From contig JAIVFI010000042.1 of NCBI GenBank assembly GCA_025558095.1, positions 1 through 64,000 on the forward strand: a DNA stretch of 64,000 nt. The letters run 5' to 3'. The notes under the pieces are model-generated. The model worked only from the letters and a program-made list of their open reading frames with translations. It was not told where the DNA came from and ran no database searches. This document shows positions 1-8,960 of the stretch, in pieces. Source of the DNA: Hyaloraphidium curvatum. Its lineage: Eukaryota > Monoblepharomycota > Hyaloraphidiomycetes > Hyaloraphidiales > Hyaloraphidiaceae. The position numbers and the translations under genes are program-made. How positions within the stretch are numbered: the stretch's first letter is position 1; each line of letters starts with the position of its first letter.

Positions 1-533
1 GTGCGCCCGAGTACGGGCTCGGGCGCAGGCTCCTCGCCAACGGCTACTCGATCGTCCTTACAAAGGCCGCGTTCTTGCACGCGGACTATCTGTGGCTCGC
101 TTCGTGCGCGTTGCCGCACTCCGTGACCACGATCGTCGGGGAGGAGGGGGGTTGCGAGGACATTGCCGCTGCCTTCCTGGCCTCGGGCACGTCGGGCAAG
201 CCGCCGCTTCTGGTGCATCCGGGGTCCGGCACCGTCCAATGCGGGGAGAGAGTGCCCCACGAGCTGGGCAGTGGGGACTCTGCCGTGGCGCGCGGGGAGG
301 GATGGGCATGCTGGCGCGCGCACGCGATCGAGGACTACGGGTACCACAGCGGGCTGTCTGGGCGGGCCAAGCACGCGCCTGGGAGGTCCCGGTGCCTCGC
401 GGCGTTCGAGGGAATCTTTGGGGACGTGCTCAAGGTTTCGACAGAGGCGGTCACCGGGCACGGGGGGTGGCCGCCGTTTTTGGGGCGCCGTGACGCGGGC
501 GACCTCGCAAATAGTGCTCTCCTGCGGGGATGA
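1..533 (+). CDS. Exostosin-like GT64 glycosyltransferase, 3' end (5' partial)
   Basis: The reading frame is open from base 3 to the stop at 531-533, so the start lies outside the window. The translation carries hallmarks of the C-terminal glycosyltransferase family 64 domain of EXT/EXTL proteins: an LTKAAFLHADYLW segment, then GCEDIAAAFLASGTSGKPP (EXT proteins have NCEDIAMNFL there), then GLSGRAKH...RCLAAFEGIFG before the C-terminus. In animals the family adds GlcNAc or related sugars to glycans in the Golgi; the substrate here is unknown. The gene ends 7 bp from the convergent gene at 541-1722, whose C-terminus is a close paralogue of residues encoded at about 340-470, so the two 3' ends form an imperfect inverted repeat. 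Confidence 0.7.
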   Translation, partial: APEYGLGRRLLANGYSIVLTKAAFLHADYLWLASCALPHSVTTIVGEEGGCEDIAAAFLASGTSGKPPLLVHPGSGTVQCGERVPHELGSGDSAVARGEGWACWRAHAIEDYGYHSGLSGRAKHAPGRSRCLAAFEGIFGDVLKVSTEAVTGHGGWPPFLGRRDAGDLANSALLRG

Positions 534-540
534 GTATGTT

Positions 541-1722
541 CTACTGGGTGATCGTCGAATGGGCTGCCAATAGGAGTAATGGCGTGATTGGGCTAAGATC
601 GCGCCCCTCTGCGTCTCGTCGCCCCCGCGATCCACGCCGCACACGCTGGTTCAATAACAAGTCACGCCTCAGCCCACCCACCGCATGCAAACCCCTCTGC
701 AGGCTATCCACGCAGCACGCTGGCACTCCACCGCGCAGTAGCGGGCCGCCGGGCACCCCGCGCACAACCCGCATCGCAAAAGTCACTGCTGTTGGCCATC
801 TGGCCTCTTTGCAGACTTCACGCAGCGCAGTTCCGGGAAACCGACCGGCGGACAGTCCTTGATTCAAGTCGCTACACCGCCGTCCGCTCTCCCCCCGCGC
901 AATAGCTTGCTCCCTGCCATAAACCTCGCCGTCCCCGCCGCGCATGACGGGCGGCCACCCCCTGTACTCCGCCACGGCCTCGGTCGACACCCTGAGCACG
1001 TCCCCAAAGATCCCCTCGAACGCCGCCAGGCACCTCGACCTCCCCGGCAGGTGCTTGGCCCGCGACGAGAGCCCCCGGTCTTGCCCGTAGTCCAGGATGC
1101 CGAGCTCCCTCCTCGTGGCAAAGGAGCGCATCTTCCAAAGCCACCACGCCGAGAGATCGAGAGCTGCGCGCCACGGCATCGACCCCCGCGACCCGCGACG
1201 GTGGAAGTTCCACGGCTTCGTCTCGGAGGTGAAGTGCAGCACCACCGCTTGGGGAGCGAGCACGTTCCAGGCATGCCGCTCGTGCGCGGTGGTGGGCACG
1301 TTGTAGCGTTGCGGAAGCTTCAGCCACGTGCGTCCGGGTTCGGGCGGTTTCCCAAGTCCCTCAGGGTTGAAGAATGCGTTCAGCAGGCCCTGATCCCCGC
1401 GGTTGTAGGAGCGCGTGGCTGGCTGGGCGGCGAGCAGGGCACCGTGGGTGCCCGCGTCGGGGCGGAGCAGCATCACGCCGGCGTTGAACAGCTCCGAGTC
1501 CGCGACCTCCGGAGCCACCGCGATGGCGTGCCCGGGCGGCCAGTCCCGGCGGAGCGGAAGAATCAAGGAGAGGAGCTCGTCCAGCCGGGCGGGGTCGACC
1601 GCGAGCGTGTCCGCGTCGGGGAAGGGCGGACGAGGAGTGATTTCCGCCGAGGGGTGTTCTTGAGGTGATGCATCCCTAGTACGGCGCGTACCGCCCGGGT
1701 CCGCATGCAGTCGCGTCGACAA
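541..1722 (-). pseudogene. Truncated glycogenin-like GT8 domain joined to a GT64 C-terminal tail
   Basis: The minus-strand frame begins (no ATG near 1722) almost directly at the metal-binding DxD of a glycogenin-type GT8 domain (PDADTLAVDPARL). It continues with FNAGVMLLRPD, SYNRGDQGLLNAFF and VLHFTSETKPWNF, all typical of the GT8 C-terminal half. The N-terminal nucleotide-binding ~100 residues are missing, because the divergent SDR gene starts just upstream. After the GT8 core the frame runs into GLSSRAKHLPGRSRCLAAFE, the GT64 tail shared with the gene ending at 533. The catalytic NCEDIA-like part of GT64 is absent. I read this as a 5'-truncated chimera, probably non-functional; an unseen upstream exon would change that view. 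Confidence 0.55.
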
Positions 1723-1877
1723 TTAATTCTTTCTTTGATGGGTTGCCTGCTCGCCGATTCGAATCGACGGGAAGCATGTCGTTGCTTTGGGGGACAGTTC
1801 CGCGGAAAGATCCATCGTCGCCCCCGCCGTCCGACTATTTACCGTCCCGGCTCCATCTCGTTTGCTCGACACTCGCA

Positions 1878-2666
1878 ATGTCCCTCGCCAACACCGTCGC
1901 CGTCATTACCGGCTCCGCGAGCGGGATCGGTCTCGCCAGCGCCCGCGAGTTCGCCCGGCTCGGGGCCGACCTGGTGCTCGGGGACTTGGACGCCGCCGCG
2001 CTCTCGGCCGCCAAGGACTCTCTGCTGTCCTCGTTTCCGTACCGGAGGGTCCAGGCGGTCGTCTGCGACGTGTCTTCCGACGCGGGCAACGCGGCGCTGG
2101 CCGCCGCCGCCGTCGAGCTCGGCGGAAAGGTGTCAATATTGATGCTCAACGCCGGCGTGGGCGTCGCCGGCCGTCTGGAGCTCATCCCCGCCGCCGAATG
2201 GGAACGGACTTTTGCCGTCAACGTGCTCGGCACGGTGCGCGGGCTGGCGGCGTTCATGCCGCTCCTCTCCGAGGGCTCGCGTGTGGTTGTCACGGGCAGC
2301 TCGGCGTCGTTCACCGCGGGGCAAGACGGGTCGGACGCGCCGTACACGGCAAGCAAGCATGCGCTGCTGGGCCTGGTGAAGAGCTACGCCAACTACCTTG
2401 GGAGGAAGGGGGTTTCGGTGCAGCTGCTGGCGCCCAAGCTGACCGACACGGGGTTCCTGACCAAGGGGGCCGTTTGGACGTCGGACGGGCGCAAGAACAC
2501 CCGTGTCGCAGTTCCCGAGGGCACGGACACCGCGGAGCAGGTAGCCAGGATGATGGTTCGGAACTTGGGGAACGGGAAGCTCGTGATCAGCGCCGACCCG
2601 GGGCTGCCCGAGGCGGTGGCCCGGTTCGCGAGGGAGCAGATCGCGGCCGTGGACCCGAAGCTATAA
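1878..2666 (+). CDS. Short-chain dehydrogenase/reductase (classical SDR)
   Basis: 262 residues, one exon. The start is the ATG at 1878 (MSLANTVAV), because the Rossmann fold begins at once; an in-frame upstream ATG at 1776 would add a low-complexity leader. Motifs are TGSASGIG (11-18) for nucleotide binding, the acidic GDLD at 36-39 suggesting NAD preference, NAG at 91-93, Ser around 141-142 and the catalytic YTASK (Y156, K160). Length is normal for a classical SDR. It should be a cytosolic NAD(P)-dependent oxidoreductase; the substrate cannot be inferred. It is divergent from the broken GT8/GT64 locus. Confidence 0.88.
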   Translation: MSLANTVAVITGSASGIGLASAREFARLGADLVLGDLDAAALSAAKDSLLSSFPYRRVQAVVCDVSSDAGNAALAAAAVELGGKVSILMLNAGVGVAGRLELIPAAEWERTFAVNVLGTVRGLAAFMPLLSEGSRVVVTGSSASFTAGQDGSDAPYTASKHALLGLVKSYANYLGRKGVSVQLLAPKLTDTGFLTKGAVWTSDGRKNTRVAVPEGTDTAEQVARMMVRNLGNGKLVISADPGLPEAVARFAREQIAAVDPKL

Positions 2667-3147
2667 CGGACGACAAAGATAGATGCTTTCTCGGAAGGGG
2701 GTGCGGTACGTCGAACGGCGCTGGTTGCGTTCCCGCGGAGAGCGGCATCGGTCGCGCACGCGGCCCGGCATCCCCTGGAGAGACCCGAGCCAGACGGAAG
2801 AAACGTATCCGTTTCCGAGAGTTTTTGGAGTTGTTCTCTGTAATGGACGTCGGAACTGTGCTGCAGTGGCATAAGGTATGCGTTGCCGCTTCTTCGTTCG
2901 AGAGAGAGAGACTCCCATCCCCCAGCCCAGAGCGAGCCAAGCGGCACAATCCAGTCATGGAGATTTCCCACTTGGTCGCCGTTGATCCACGAGCCATGAA
3001 TTTCGCCGCCAGGACGGGTGGTTGCGGTTGCTGACCGCTTTGCCTTTCCCGGGACCCTCGGGCTGGTGGCCGCTCGGGCGCCTTTCGTTTTGGCGCGCTA
3101 CGGCACCGGGCCCCTTCCGCGGCCAGCGACCGCAATCGAGCCGGTAA
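2667..3147. other. Intergenic, no gene seen
   Basis: 481 bp between the SDR stop and the alginate-lyase-like gene. Frames on both strands are short or lack coding character. It presumably holds the SDR 3' end and the promoter of the next gene; no clear TATA or repeat was recognised. Confidence 0.4.
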
Positions 3148-4899
3148 ATGCCTGCGATGCCTTTCGCCGCGCGGACACTTCTCGCCCTGGCGGCGGCCGC
3201 GGTGCTGGCGGGCTCTGCGGCGGGGCAGCCGCTGCCGCGGACGTTCCTCGCGGCGCCGGCGGACCTGCGGGCCAACGCCGCGCTGCTTGCCGCCGGCGAC
3301 CCCGCGATTGGGCTTGTCGTCGACCGGCTGGCCTCGTCGCGGGACCTCTCCGACGCCCTGGCGCTGTCGCCCGCCGAGCTGCCCTCCGTCTACAAGGGCC
3401 ACGGCACGGCGCGGCTGCCGCCCGGCGCCGCCAACGGCACGTACATCTCCTTCGCGCCGTACTGGTGGCCCGACCCGAAGCACGGCGGCGGGCTGCCGCA
3501 GACCCGCGTGGACGGCTGCGTCAACCCGCGCTCCACCCGCGAGCCCTCGACGCGCGAGCAGTGGCGGGACTTTGTGCGCTACACCGAGGCGCTCTCGCTC
3601 GCCGCGTACTACGCCCTCGCCGCCCCCGCAAGGTTCCCCCAGCCCGCCACGGCCTACGCCGCCCGCGCGGCCGAGATGGCCCGCGCCTTCCTCGTCGACC
3701 CCCGCACGCGCATGGACCCCGACCTCGCCTTTGCCCAGCTCTCCCTCTCGGGCGCCCCCCGCGCCGCATTCGACTGGGGCGTCGACGTCGTCTCGGCGCC
3801 CGAGCTGGCCGACGCGCTGGGCATCCTCGAGCTGTTCCCGGAGCAGTTCCCGGCCGCGCTCAGGGACGCCTGCACAAACTGGTTCGCCCGCCTCCGGTCG
3901 TGGCTCGAGGCCCGCGTCGCGGAGCTCGACCCGACGAGGCCGCCGCCCTCGACGAGGAACAACCTCCGCACCGTGTACGAGGTCTTCGTCTCCTCGGCCC
4001 GGCTGTATTCGGGCGACCCGTCCTACACTGCCGCGGCCGCGGCGGCGACCTGCGCCCGCCTCCACGCGGACCAGATCCGTCCCTCGGGCGAGCAGCACCT
4101 CGAGACCGCGCGCGCGGACTCGTTCCTCTACTCGGCCGCCAACCTGGACCAGCTCGTGCGCCTGGCGAGGCTGGCGGACCGCGTGCCGGGTTCCGCAGGG
4201 GAGTGCTGGTCGCCTTCTCTGACGACCGCGGCGGAGTACCTCCTCCCCTCGCTCCTCCTTGGCGACGGATGCTGGCCGCACGGCACCCGCGCCGCGCGCG
4301 ACGGCAAGTCCGCCGCGGAGCAGGCCATGTACCTGATGTGGGAGCGCACCGCCAACGCGAGCTACCTCCACGCCTTCGCCAACTCCGCGGGGACGACGCC
4401 GCCGCGGTGGAACGAGAGGGACAGGCTGTGGCTGCCCAATGCGGCGGCCGATTCGGACCGGGGCCGCGCAGAGGCCGAGGTGCGGCAGGGCGAATGGTGG
4501 CCCGCTTCTTCGCCGCGCCCGGCGTGCCCCGCCGCCCGCCGCCCGCAACGGCAGCGGAGGCAGACGACGGCTTCCTGCGCTGACACCCTGGCGGCGCTGT
4601 ACCGCGGCACCCCCTGGGAAGACGAGTTCCTCCGCGGGGGCGCGGCGCCCGCCGACGGCGGCTACGGCTCGGGCGTCCAGGCGATCGGGGGCACGGCGAC
4701 GGACGTGGTCGGGCCCGTGGGAGGGAGCGGGTCGGGGGGATCGAACGGGAGCGGGGCCGCGGGCGGGAACGGGACCTCGGGGTCGGGATCGGGATCGGAG
4801 TCGGGGACAGGGACGGGGAGCAAGGAGTCCGGGGCGGCGAGGACGGCGGCGGCGCTCTTGGGGGCCCTGGCGGCCGTGGCGGCGGCGCTGGCGGTGTGA
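3148..4899 (+). CDS. Secreted, GPI-anchored alginate-lyase-domain protein
   Basis: 583 codons. Starts with a signal peptide (MPAMPFAARTLLALAAAAVL, cleavage near AAG-QP). The mature N-terminus and the segment YISFAPYWWPDP followed by GCVNPRSTREPS and WRDFVRYTEALSLAAYY match the alginate lyase family (PF05426; alpha/alpha toroid). The C-terminal 90 residues are a Gly/Ser/Thr-rich spacer ending in a small-residue omega region and a hydrophobic tail (AALLGALAAVAAALAV), a GPI-anchor signal. The protein should sit on the outer cell surface and act on an uronate-containing polysaccharide. The stretch encoded at about 4480-4565 is basic and unlike the family; it may be an unspliced intron of about 84 nt, which would shorten the product. 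Confidence 0.75.
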   Translation: MPAMPFAARTLLALAAAAVLAGSAAGQPLPRTFLAAPADLRANAALLAAGDPAIGLVVDRLASSRDLSDALALSPAELPSVYKGHGTARLPPGAANGTYISFAPYWWPDPKHGGGLPQTRVDGCVNPRSTREPSTREQWRDFVRYTEALSLAAYYALAAPARFPQPATAYAARAAEMARAFLVDPRTRMDPDLAFAQLSLSGAPRAAFDWGVDVVSAPELADALGILELFPEQFPAALRDACTNWFARLRSWLEARVAELDPTRPPPSTRNNLRTVYEVFVSSARLYSGDPSYTAAAAAATCARLHADQIRPSGEQHLETARADSFLYSAANLDQLVRLARLADRVPGSAGECWSPSLTTAAEYLLPSLLLGDGCWPHGTRAARDGKSAAEQAMYLMWERTANASYLHAFANSAGTTPPRWNERDRLWLPNAAADSDRGRAEAEVRQGEWWPASSPRPACPAARRPQRQRRQTTASCADTLAALYRGTPWEDEFLRGGAAPADGGYGSGVQAIGGTATDVVGPVGGSGSGGSNGSGAAGGNGTSGSGSGSESGTGTGSKESGAARTAAALLGALAAVAAALAV

Positions 4900-5055
4900 T
4901 CGATATCATATTTTGCTATTTCGTCGGAGAGTGAATACCCATTGTATTCGGATGCGTGAGAAGGGACATATGATTGGTGCCAGAAGTCTCCGCGCACGAG
5001 TCCGAGACCGTCGCATCGTACCCGCCAGCGAGTGACCGGCCCGTGGCGCCGGGCC

Positions 5056-6090
5056 ATGGACGCGCCGAGACGCAAGCGGCGTCGTTTGGAGGGCGAGCAG
5101 GCACGGGATCCCGCGCCGGAGCCCGGGACGGACGCGCGATCCGAGGTCGCCGCCCCGACTTCTCCGGAGATGCCGCCCGCGCGCTTCTCGCCGTACCGCC
5201 TGGAGCTGTACTTCAAAACACCGGCGGACCTGAAAGCGCGCGTGGTGCCGTTCCTGAATGCGCATCGCGTCGCCGCAGACGCGTGGCCTGTCCCGTGCGA
5301 GGATGCGACCGGACAGGTTCCCCGATGGAGGCTCAACGTGCCCAACAAGCACCCCTCGGACGACCTGCTCGGCGCGCTGGAGCTGCTCCTGTCCTCGGTG
5401 GTGCCGCCGCCGGACGTGTGCGTGCACTACTCGATGAAGATGCACGGACGGGGCGACGGGGCGGTGCGCGAGCTCCGATCCTTCCTGGAACGCATCGCGG
5501 ACGTCGCGGATGGGAACAAGCACGCGCCCAAGCCCTCGGTGCTCCTCGTTTCCGGTGGCGGTGACCCCTCCAAGCGGCCCAAATCCTTGGTCGACGCCGC
5601 CCGCGCGCTGTCCTCCCTCGCTTCCCTGCGCCCCGACCCCGCCTCCCGCGCCCGCCTCCCCGCCATCTGGGTCGCCTACAATCCACACCTTCCCGACCGC
5701 ACGGGGGAGCTCGCCCGGCTGCGGACCAAGCTCGCGAGCGGGATGGTGGCGGGGATCGCGTTGCAGATCGGCGCGGACGCGGGGGTACTGAGGCAGGGAC
5801 TGGACGCGCTCGATCGGCTTGTGGATGAGCTGGGCGTGCCGACGCCCGGGGTGTGGGGATCGGTGCTCGTGCCGAGCAGGGCGATGCTGGCGCGGATGCG
5901 GTTCCGCCCCTGGTCGGGGGTGGCGCTGCCCGAAGAATACCTGGGGAGCGTGGAGGGGGCCGAGCTGCTGACGGGAAAGGTGCTGAGGGTGTACGCTGAA
6001 AGAGGGGTGATGCCGATCGTGGAGACGGCGGTGGAGGACGGGGAGGGGCTCCGGAGGGCGGAGGCGATTTTCCGAGGCGCGGCCCCCTGA
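5056..6090 (+). CDS. MTHFR-like TIM-barrel protein, function unknown
   Basis: 344 residues from the ATG at 5056. The N-terminal 40 residues are charged and disordered with a basic RRKRRRL patch. The core looks like the methylenetetrahydrofolate reductase/FAD-oxidoreductase barrel: PSVLLVSGGGDPSKRPKSL resembles the beta-strand/loop of MTHFR, followed by IWVAYNPHLPDRTGELARL and KLASGMVAGIALQIGAD, where MTHFR has the strand with Gln that contacts FAD and folate. The family link rests on this pattern only. I cannot identify a clear NADH or folate pocket, so catalysis is uncertain. Confidence 0.5.
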   Translation: MDAPRRKRRRLEGEQARDPAPEPGTDARSEVAAPTSPEMPPARFSPYRLELYFKTPADLKARVVPFLNAHRVAADAWPVPCEDATGQVPRWRLNVPNKHPSDDLLGALELLLSSVVPPPDVCVHYSMKMHGRGDGAVRELRSFLERIADVADGNKHAPKPSVLLVSGGGDPSKRPKSLVDAARALSSLASLRPDPASRARLPAIWVAYNPHLPDRTGELARLRTKLASGMVAGIALQIGADAGVLRQGLDALDRLVDELGVPTPGVWGSVLVPSRAMLARMRFRPWSGVALPEEYLGSVEGAELLTGKVLRVYAERGVMPIVETAVEDGEGLRRAEAIFRGAAP

Positions 6091-6454
6091 TGGCTTCGGT
6101 TTCGATGCCGACATCCGGGACGGTGCCGCGAGCCGGCGCTGTTGAGCAACCTCCTGGACTCCTGCTCGCGTATTTCAAAGCTTATGGCAGGGGGATTGGC
6201 CCACGCAGCATCCTTTTCGACACGAGGCCTCCGACCGACGGCAGCGGCGACGCGCAATCGCGCACCCATGCCGCCCGGCTTGAGTCCGCATGAAGTAGAC
6301 GCAGGGGTTCTGCGGGGTTCTTTCCGGAGGCCTGCGAATTACGGTATGGAGCGCCGACCGGCCAACAGTGCTCCCCCAAACACCACCGGTCACTCGCCCC
6401 GCCGCCGCCTCCGACGGTCATCCCCTTCCACCGCACGACCCACCGCACGCTGCC
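6091..6454. other. Intergenic, promoter side of small secreted gene 1
   Basis: 364 bp. No coding frame of note. It contains the CCCCAAACACC element at 6373-6383 shared with the next two paralogues. Confidence 0.4.
6373..6383 (+). promoter_or_regulatory. Conserved CCCCAAACACC element, copy 1
   Basis: The same 11-mer lies 67-79 bp upstream of the ATG of each of the three tandem small secreted genes (copies at 6373, 7166 and 8086). Conservation of sequence and spacing suggests an activator site or core promoter element. Function is inferred. Confidence 0.4.
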
Positions 6455-6800
6455 ATGCCCCGCCTCGCCCTCCTCCTCGCGGTGCTCCTCGCGCTCGCCG
6501 TGCAGGCCCTCGCCGCGTGCGTCCCACCCGCTCCGGCGTCGTCCCCCTCCTCACCTACCCTCCGTACCGGCACGCAGCCCCGGCGCCACCCGCGCCATTT
6601 TCAAGCGCGCCTGCGGCGAGTGCTCCGCCGCCGAGTTCTGTGCGTCCCGTTTGCCGCCCCGCCGGAAGATGACCCGCTGACAAACACCGCTCCCCCGCGC
6701 GGCAGGCGAGGCGACCTACCCCGGCACGCCCGAGGGACGTGTCGCGTGCGTCAGCTTCGTCGGAAGCGAGGCCAAGAAGGAGCTGCAGAAGAGGTACTGA
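6455..6800 (+). CDS. Small secreted four-cysteine protein, copy 1
   Basis: Three exons: 6455-6516, 6578-6639, 6706-6800, giving 72 residues. Intron 1 has a GTGCGT donor and ends CAG. Intron 2 also has a GTGCGT donor, with a CGCTGAC branch site. Splicing is needed to bring the downstream half into frame. Exon 1 encodes a signal peptide (MPRLALLLAVLLALAVQALA). The mature peptide is about 50 residues with the family core AIFKRACGEC...EFC, then YPGTPEG and VACV, and a basic C-terminus ending KRY. The fixed cysteines suggest two disulfides. No known family recognised; an extracellular role is inferred from the signal peptide only. Confidence 0.72.
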
Positions 6801-7242
6801 TCGGGGTTGGAGACTGGCAGGGAGGCGAAGGTGGCGAACCGGCCGAGAGCCCGATGGATGAGCGGAACGGGCGATGTTTGGAGTACAATGGGAACTCCAG
6901 CACGAGGTTCACGGGTCACCATGTCCGGCGGGTGCGAAATGTCCAAGGTCGGATATTCCGCCCGCGAACGGGCTTCCTTTGCCCTTTGGGACCAAGAAGG
7001 GGAACCGCCCGGCCATCCGCAAAGGCGCACCGCCGTACCGACCATCGCCGTTTCCAGACTCTGCGCACTGTTGCCGCCCCGCTCGTGCGCCGGACAGCGG
7101 CCACCTCTTTTGTGGGGTCAGGCCTTGTCCCCCGATCCCGACGGCAGATCGCGTGACCCCTCGTCCCCCAAACACCGCCCGCGCCGCCCCTTCGTCCCCA
7201 TCCCCCTAGTCGCACGACCGTCCGCCCGCCGCAATCCGCACG
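6801..7242. other. Intergenic between small secreted genes 1 and 2
   Basis: 442 bp. Frames here are shadows without family similarity. It carries the second CCCCAAACACC element (7166-7176). Confidence 0.4.
7166..7176 (+). promoter_or_regulatory. Conserved CCCCAAACACC element, copy 2
   Basis: Same 11-mer as at 6373 and 8086, 67 bp upstream of the ATG at 7243. Confidence 0.4.
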
Positions 7243-7588
7243 ATGCTCCGCCTTGCCCTACTCCTCGTGCTGCTCCTCGCCCTCCTCGCCCAAGCCCTCG
7301 CCGCGTGCGTCCCCACCCGCGGCAGCCGCACCGTCCCCCGCTCACCCCCCGCCTCCCCCGCGCCGCAGGCCCGCGGCGACCAAGGCCGTGTTCAAGCGCG
7401 CGTGCGGCGACTGCGCCCCCCAGGAATTCTGTTCGTCCCGCGCACCGCCGTCTCTCGATGCGGCGCTGACGGCCCCGTCCCCTCTCCCCCGGCCCCGTGC
7501 AGGCGAGGCGGCGTACCCCGGCACCCCCGAGGGCAGCATCGCCTGCGTGGCTTTGTCCGAGGAGGTGGAGCTGGTCAAGCGGTACTGA
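7243..7588 (+). CDS. Small secreted four-cysteine protein, copy 2
   Basis: Exons 7243-7304, 7369-7430 and 7503-7588 give 69 residues. Exons 1 and 2 are each 62 nt, exactly as in copy 1, with introns at the same codon phases. Intron 1 uses GTGCGT; intron 2 uses GTTCGT with branch GCGCTGAC. Signal peptide MLRLALLLVLLLALLAQALA; mature core AVFKRACGDC...EFC, AAYPGTPEGSIACV, ending VKRY. An unspliced reading would shift frame and lose the core, which supports the intron model. Function unknown. Confidence 0.75.
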
Positions 7589-8164
7589 TCCCGGAAGGAA
7601 GCCGCGAAAAGGGGTGGCGGTGTGAATTGTGGAGGACCGAGGAAGAGGGCGGAGCGGGGACGAACAGGCAAAGTGTGGACCGCGATTGAAGTAGCGTTTA
7701 GTAATGTAACAAGAATGGCCCGGTGCGATGCGATGCGGTGCCGGGACCCGGGACTCCACGTCGCGCTCCTTGGGTCCGCCCCCGAATCTGACCCCAGTGG
7801 GTCGAATCCGATCCGGAGCACCCATTGGCACAATCTGCCAGCGCGAACGGCCCTTTGACGCCCGATTTTGGACCGATCGAGCTTCGATGGGCCGTTCGGA
7901 TGCCTCGGCTCCCCGACCTTGAGCGGGATGACAGGCCACCCGCAAACACGCACCCCGTACTGGTTGAGGTCTGCATCACGCTTGCAACAATATTCGCGTG
8001 GCCCCTTTCGCGGGAGCGCGAGCCGCTTATGGGACTCGCGGGGCACGCCCAGACCCCCCCAATAAAAGCCGCACCTGTCCGCGGTCCCCAAACACCACCT
8101 TCGCCGCCCTTTACCCCCCTCATCCTCCGCCTCCGCCGCCCTCCGACCGGCCGCTCCCCACCGC
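7589..8164. other. Intergenic between small secreted genes 2 and 3
   Basis: 576 bp with no convincing gene. AATAAAAG at about 8061 and the third CCCCAAACACC element at 8086-8096 probably belong to the promoter of copy 3. Confidence 0.4.
8086..8096 (+). promoter_or_regulatory. Conserved CCCCAAACACC element, copy 3
   Basis: Third copy of the 11-mer, 69 bp before the second possible ATG region at 8165-8168, about 25 bp downstream of a TATA-like AATAAAAG. Confidence 0.4.
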
Positions 8165-8503
8165 ATGATGTCCCGCCTCGTGCTCCTTCTCGCCCTGCTC
8201 CTCGCGCTCCTCCTCGGGGCCTCGGCCGCGTGCGTCCCCACCGCCGCCCGCCACACGCCGCGCCGGCCGCTCACCCGCCCCTCCAGCCCTCCCGCCACCC
8301 GCGCGATCTTCAAGCGCTCCTGCGGCGAATGCGGCGCCGATGAGTACTGTGCGTCCCGCCCCGCCGTCCGCTCCCCGGCCGGCGCTGACCCGTCCCGCCC
8401 GCCAGGCGAGGCGACCTACCCCGGCACGCCCGAGGGCAGCATCGCCTGCGTGGCGTACGTGGGAAGCGGCGCCAACAGGGCCCTGCTCAGGAGGTACGAC
8501 TGA
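8165..8503 (+). CDS. Small secreted four-cysteine protein, copy 3
   Basis: Exons 8165-8229 (or from the second ATG, 8168, making 62 nt), 8287-8348 (62 nt) and 8406-8503; 73-74 residues. Both introns are 57 nt with GTGCGTCCC donors and CTCAC/CTGAC branch sites. Both introns are multiples of three and lack stops, so the unspliced frame is also open; the paralogues decide for splicing. Signal peptide is leucine-rich. Core: AIFKRSCGEC...EYC, ATYPGTPEGSIACV, ending LRRYD. Confidence 0.75.
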   Translation: MMSRLVLLLALLLALLLGASAACVPTAARHTPRRPLTRPSSPPATRAIFKRSCGECGADEYCASRPAVRSPAGADPSRPPGEATYPGTPEGSIACVAYVGSGANRALLRRYD

Positions 8504-8653
8504 AGACCGGCCGGCGGGGACGGGTGGACGGCCAGTCGGGGAGCCCTGGCCGACCACGTCGGGGATGCGCAGGGGACGAGCAGGTCGATCATGTGCATTG
8601 CACCGGCACGACAAACCATCCGCATCCCCCCGCGCACATGCTCCCGACGTCCA

Positions 8654-8960
8654 TCAGAGCGGGCAGTACGACGCCTGCGCCCTGAACACCCCCCACGCCG
8701 CAAACACCAGCGTCAGCAGCGTCACGACCATCGTCTTGGCGGTGCCGTAGGTGACGGCGAACCCGAAGAACCGCGCGGGCTGGGCGGCGCCGAGGAACGC
8801 ACCCAGACAATCCGGGCGAGGTCCCCTGAGTGGGCGCGGTCTCCTCGGCGAGCGCGACGGCTGCGAGCGTCTCCGCGTCCGGCTCGGCGGGGAGCCCGGG
8901 CAACGATGGCCGGAGCACGGAGTTGCGCGGGAGCACGGCGAGGAGCTCCTGCGGCGTCAT
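8654..8960 (-). pseudogene. Membrane-protein family member with large internal deletion
   Basis: Starts like the full-length gene at 59665-61230 (MTPQELLAVLP against MALTAAELLAVLP). About 50 codons later it jumps in another frame to the family's C-terminal membrane segment: ARFFGFAVTYGTAKTMVVTL then AWGVFRAQASYCPL and a stop at 8654-8656. Some 400 residues containing most membrane segments are missing, and the frame changes near 8810. Interpreted as a deleted, dead paralogue. Confidence 0.65.

Noticed and set aside
2587-4548. Minus-strand open frame of 653 codons opposite the alginate-lyase-like gene
   Set aside because: Low-complexity Arg/Gly/Val composition, overlapping a gene with signal peptide, domain and GPI signal.
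8349-8405. Unspliced reading of small secreted gene 3 as one 112-residue ORF
   Set aside because: Its two paralogues cannot be read without splicing at the same positions, and the retained sequences are not conserved between copies.
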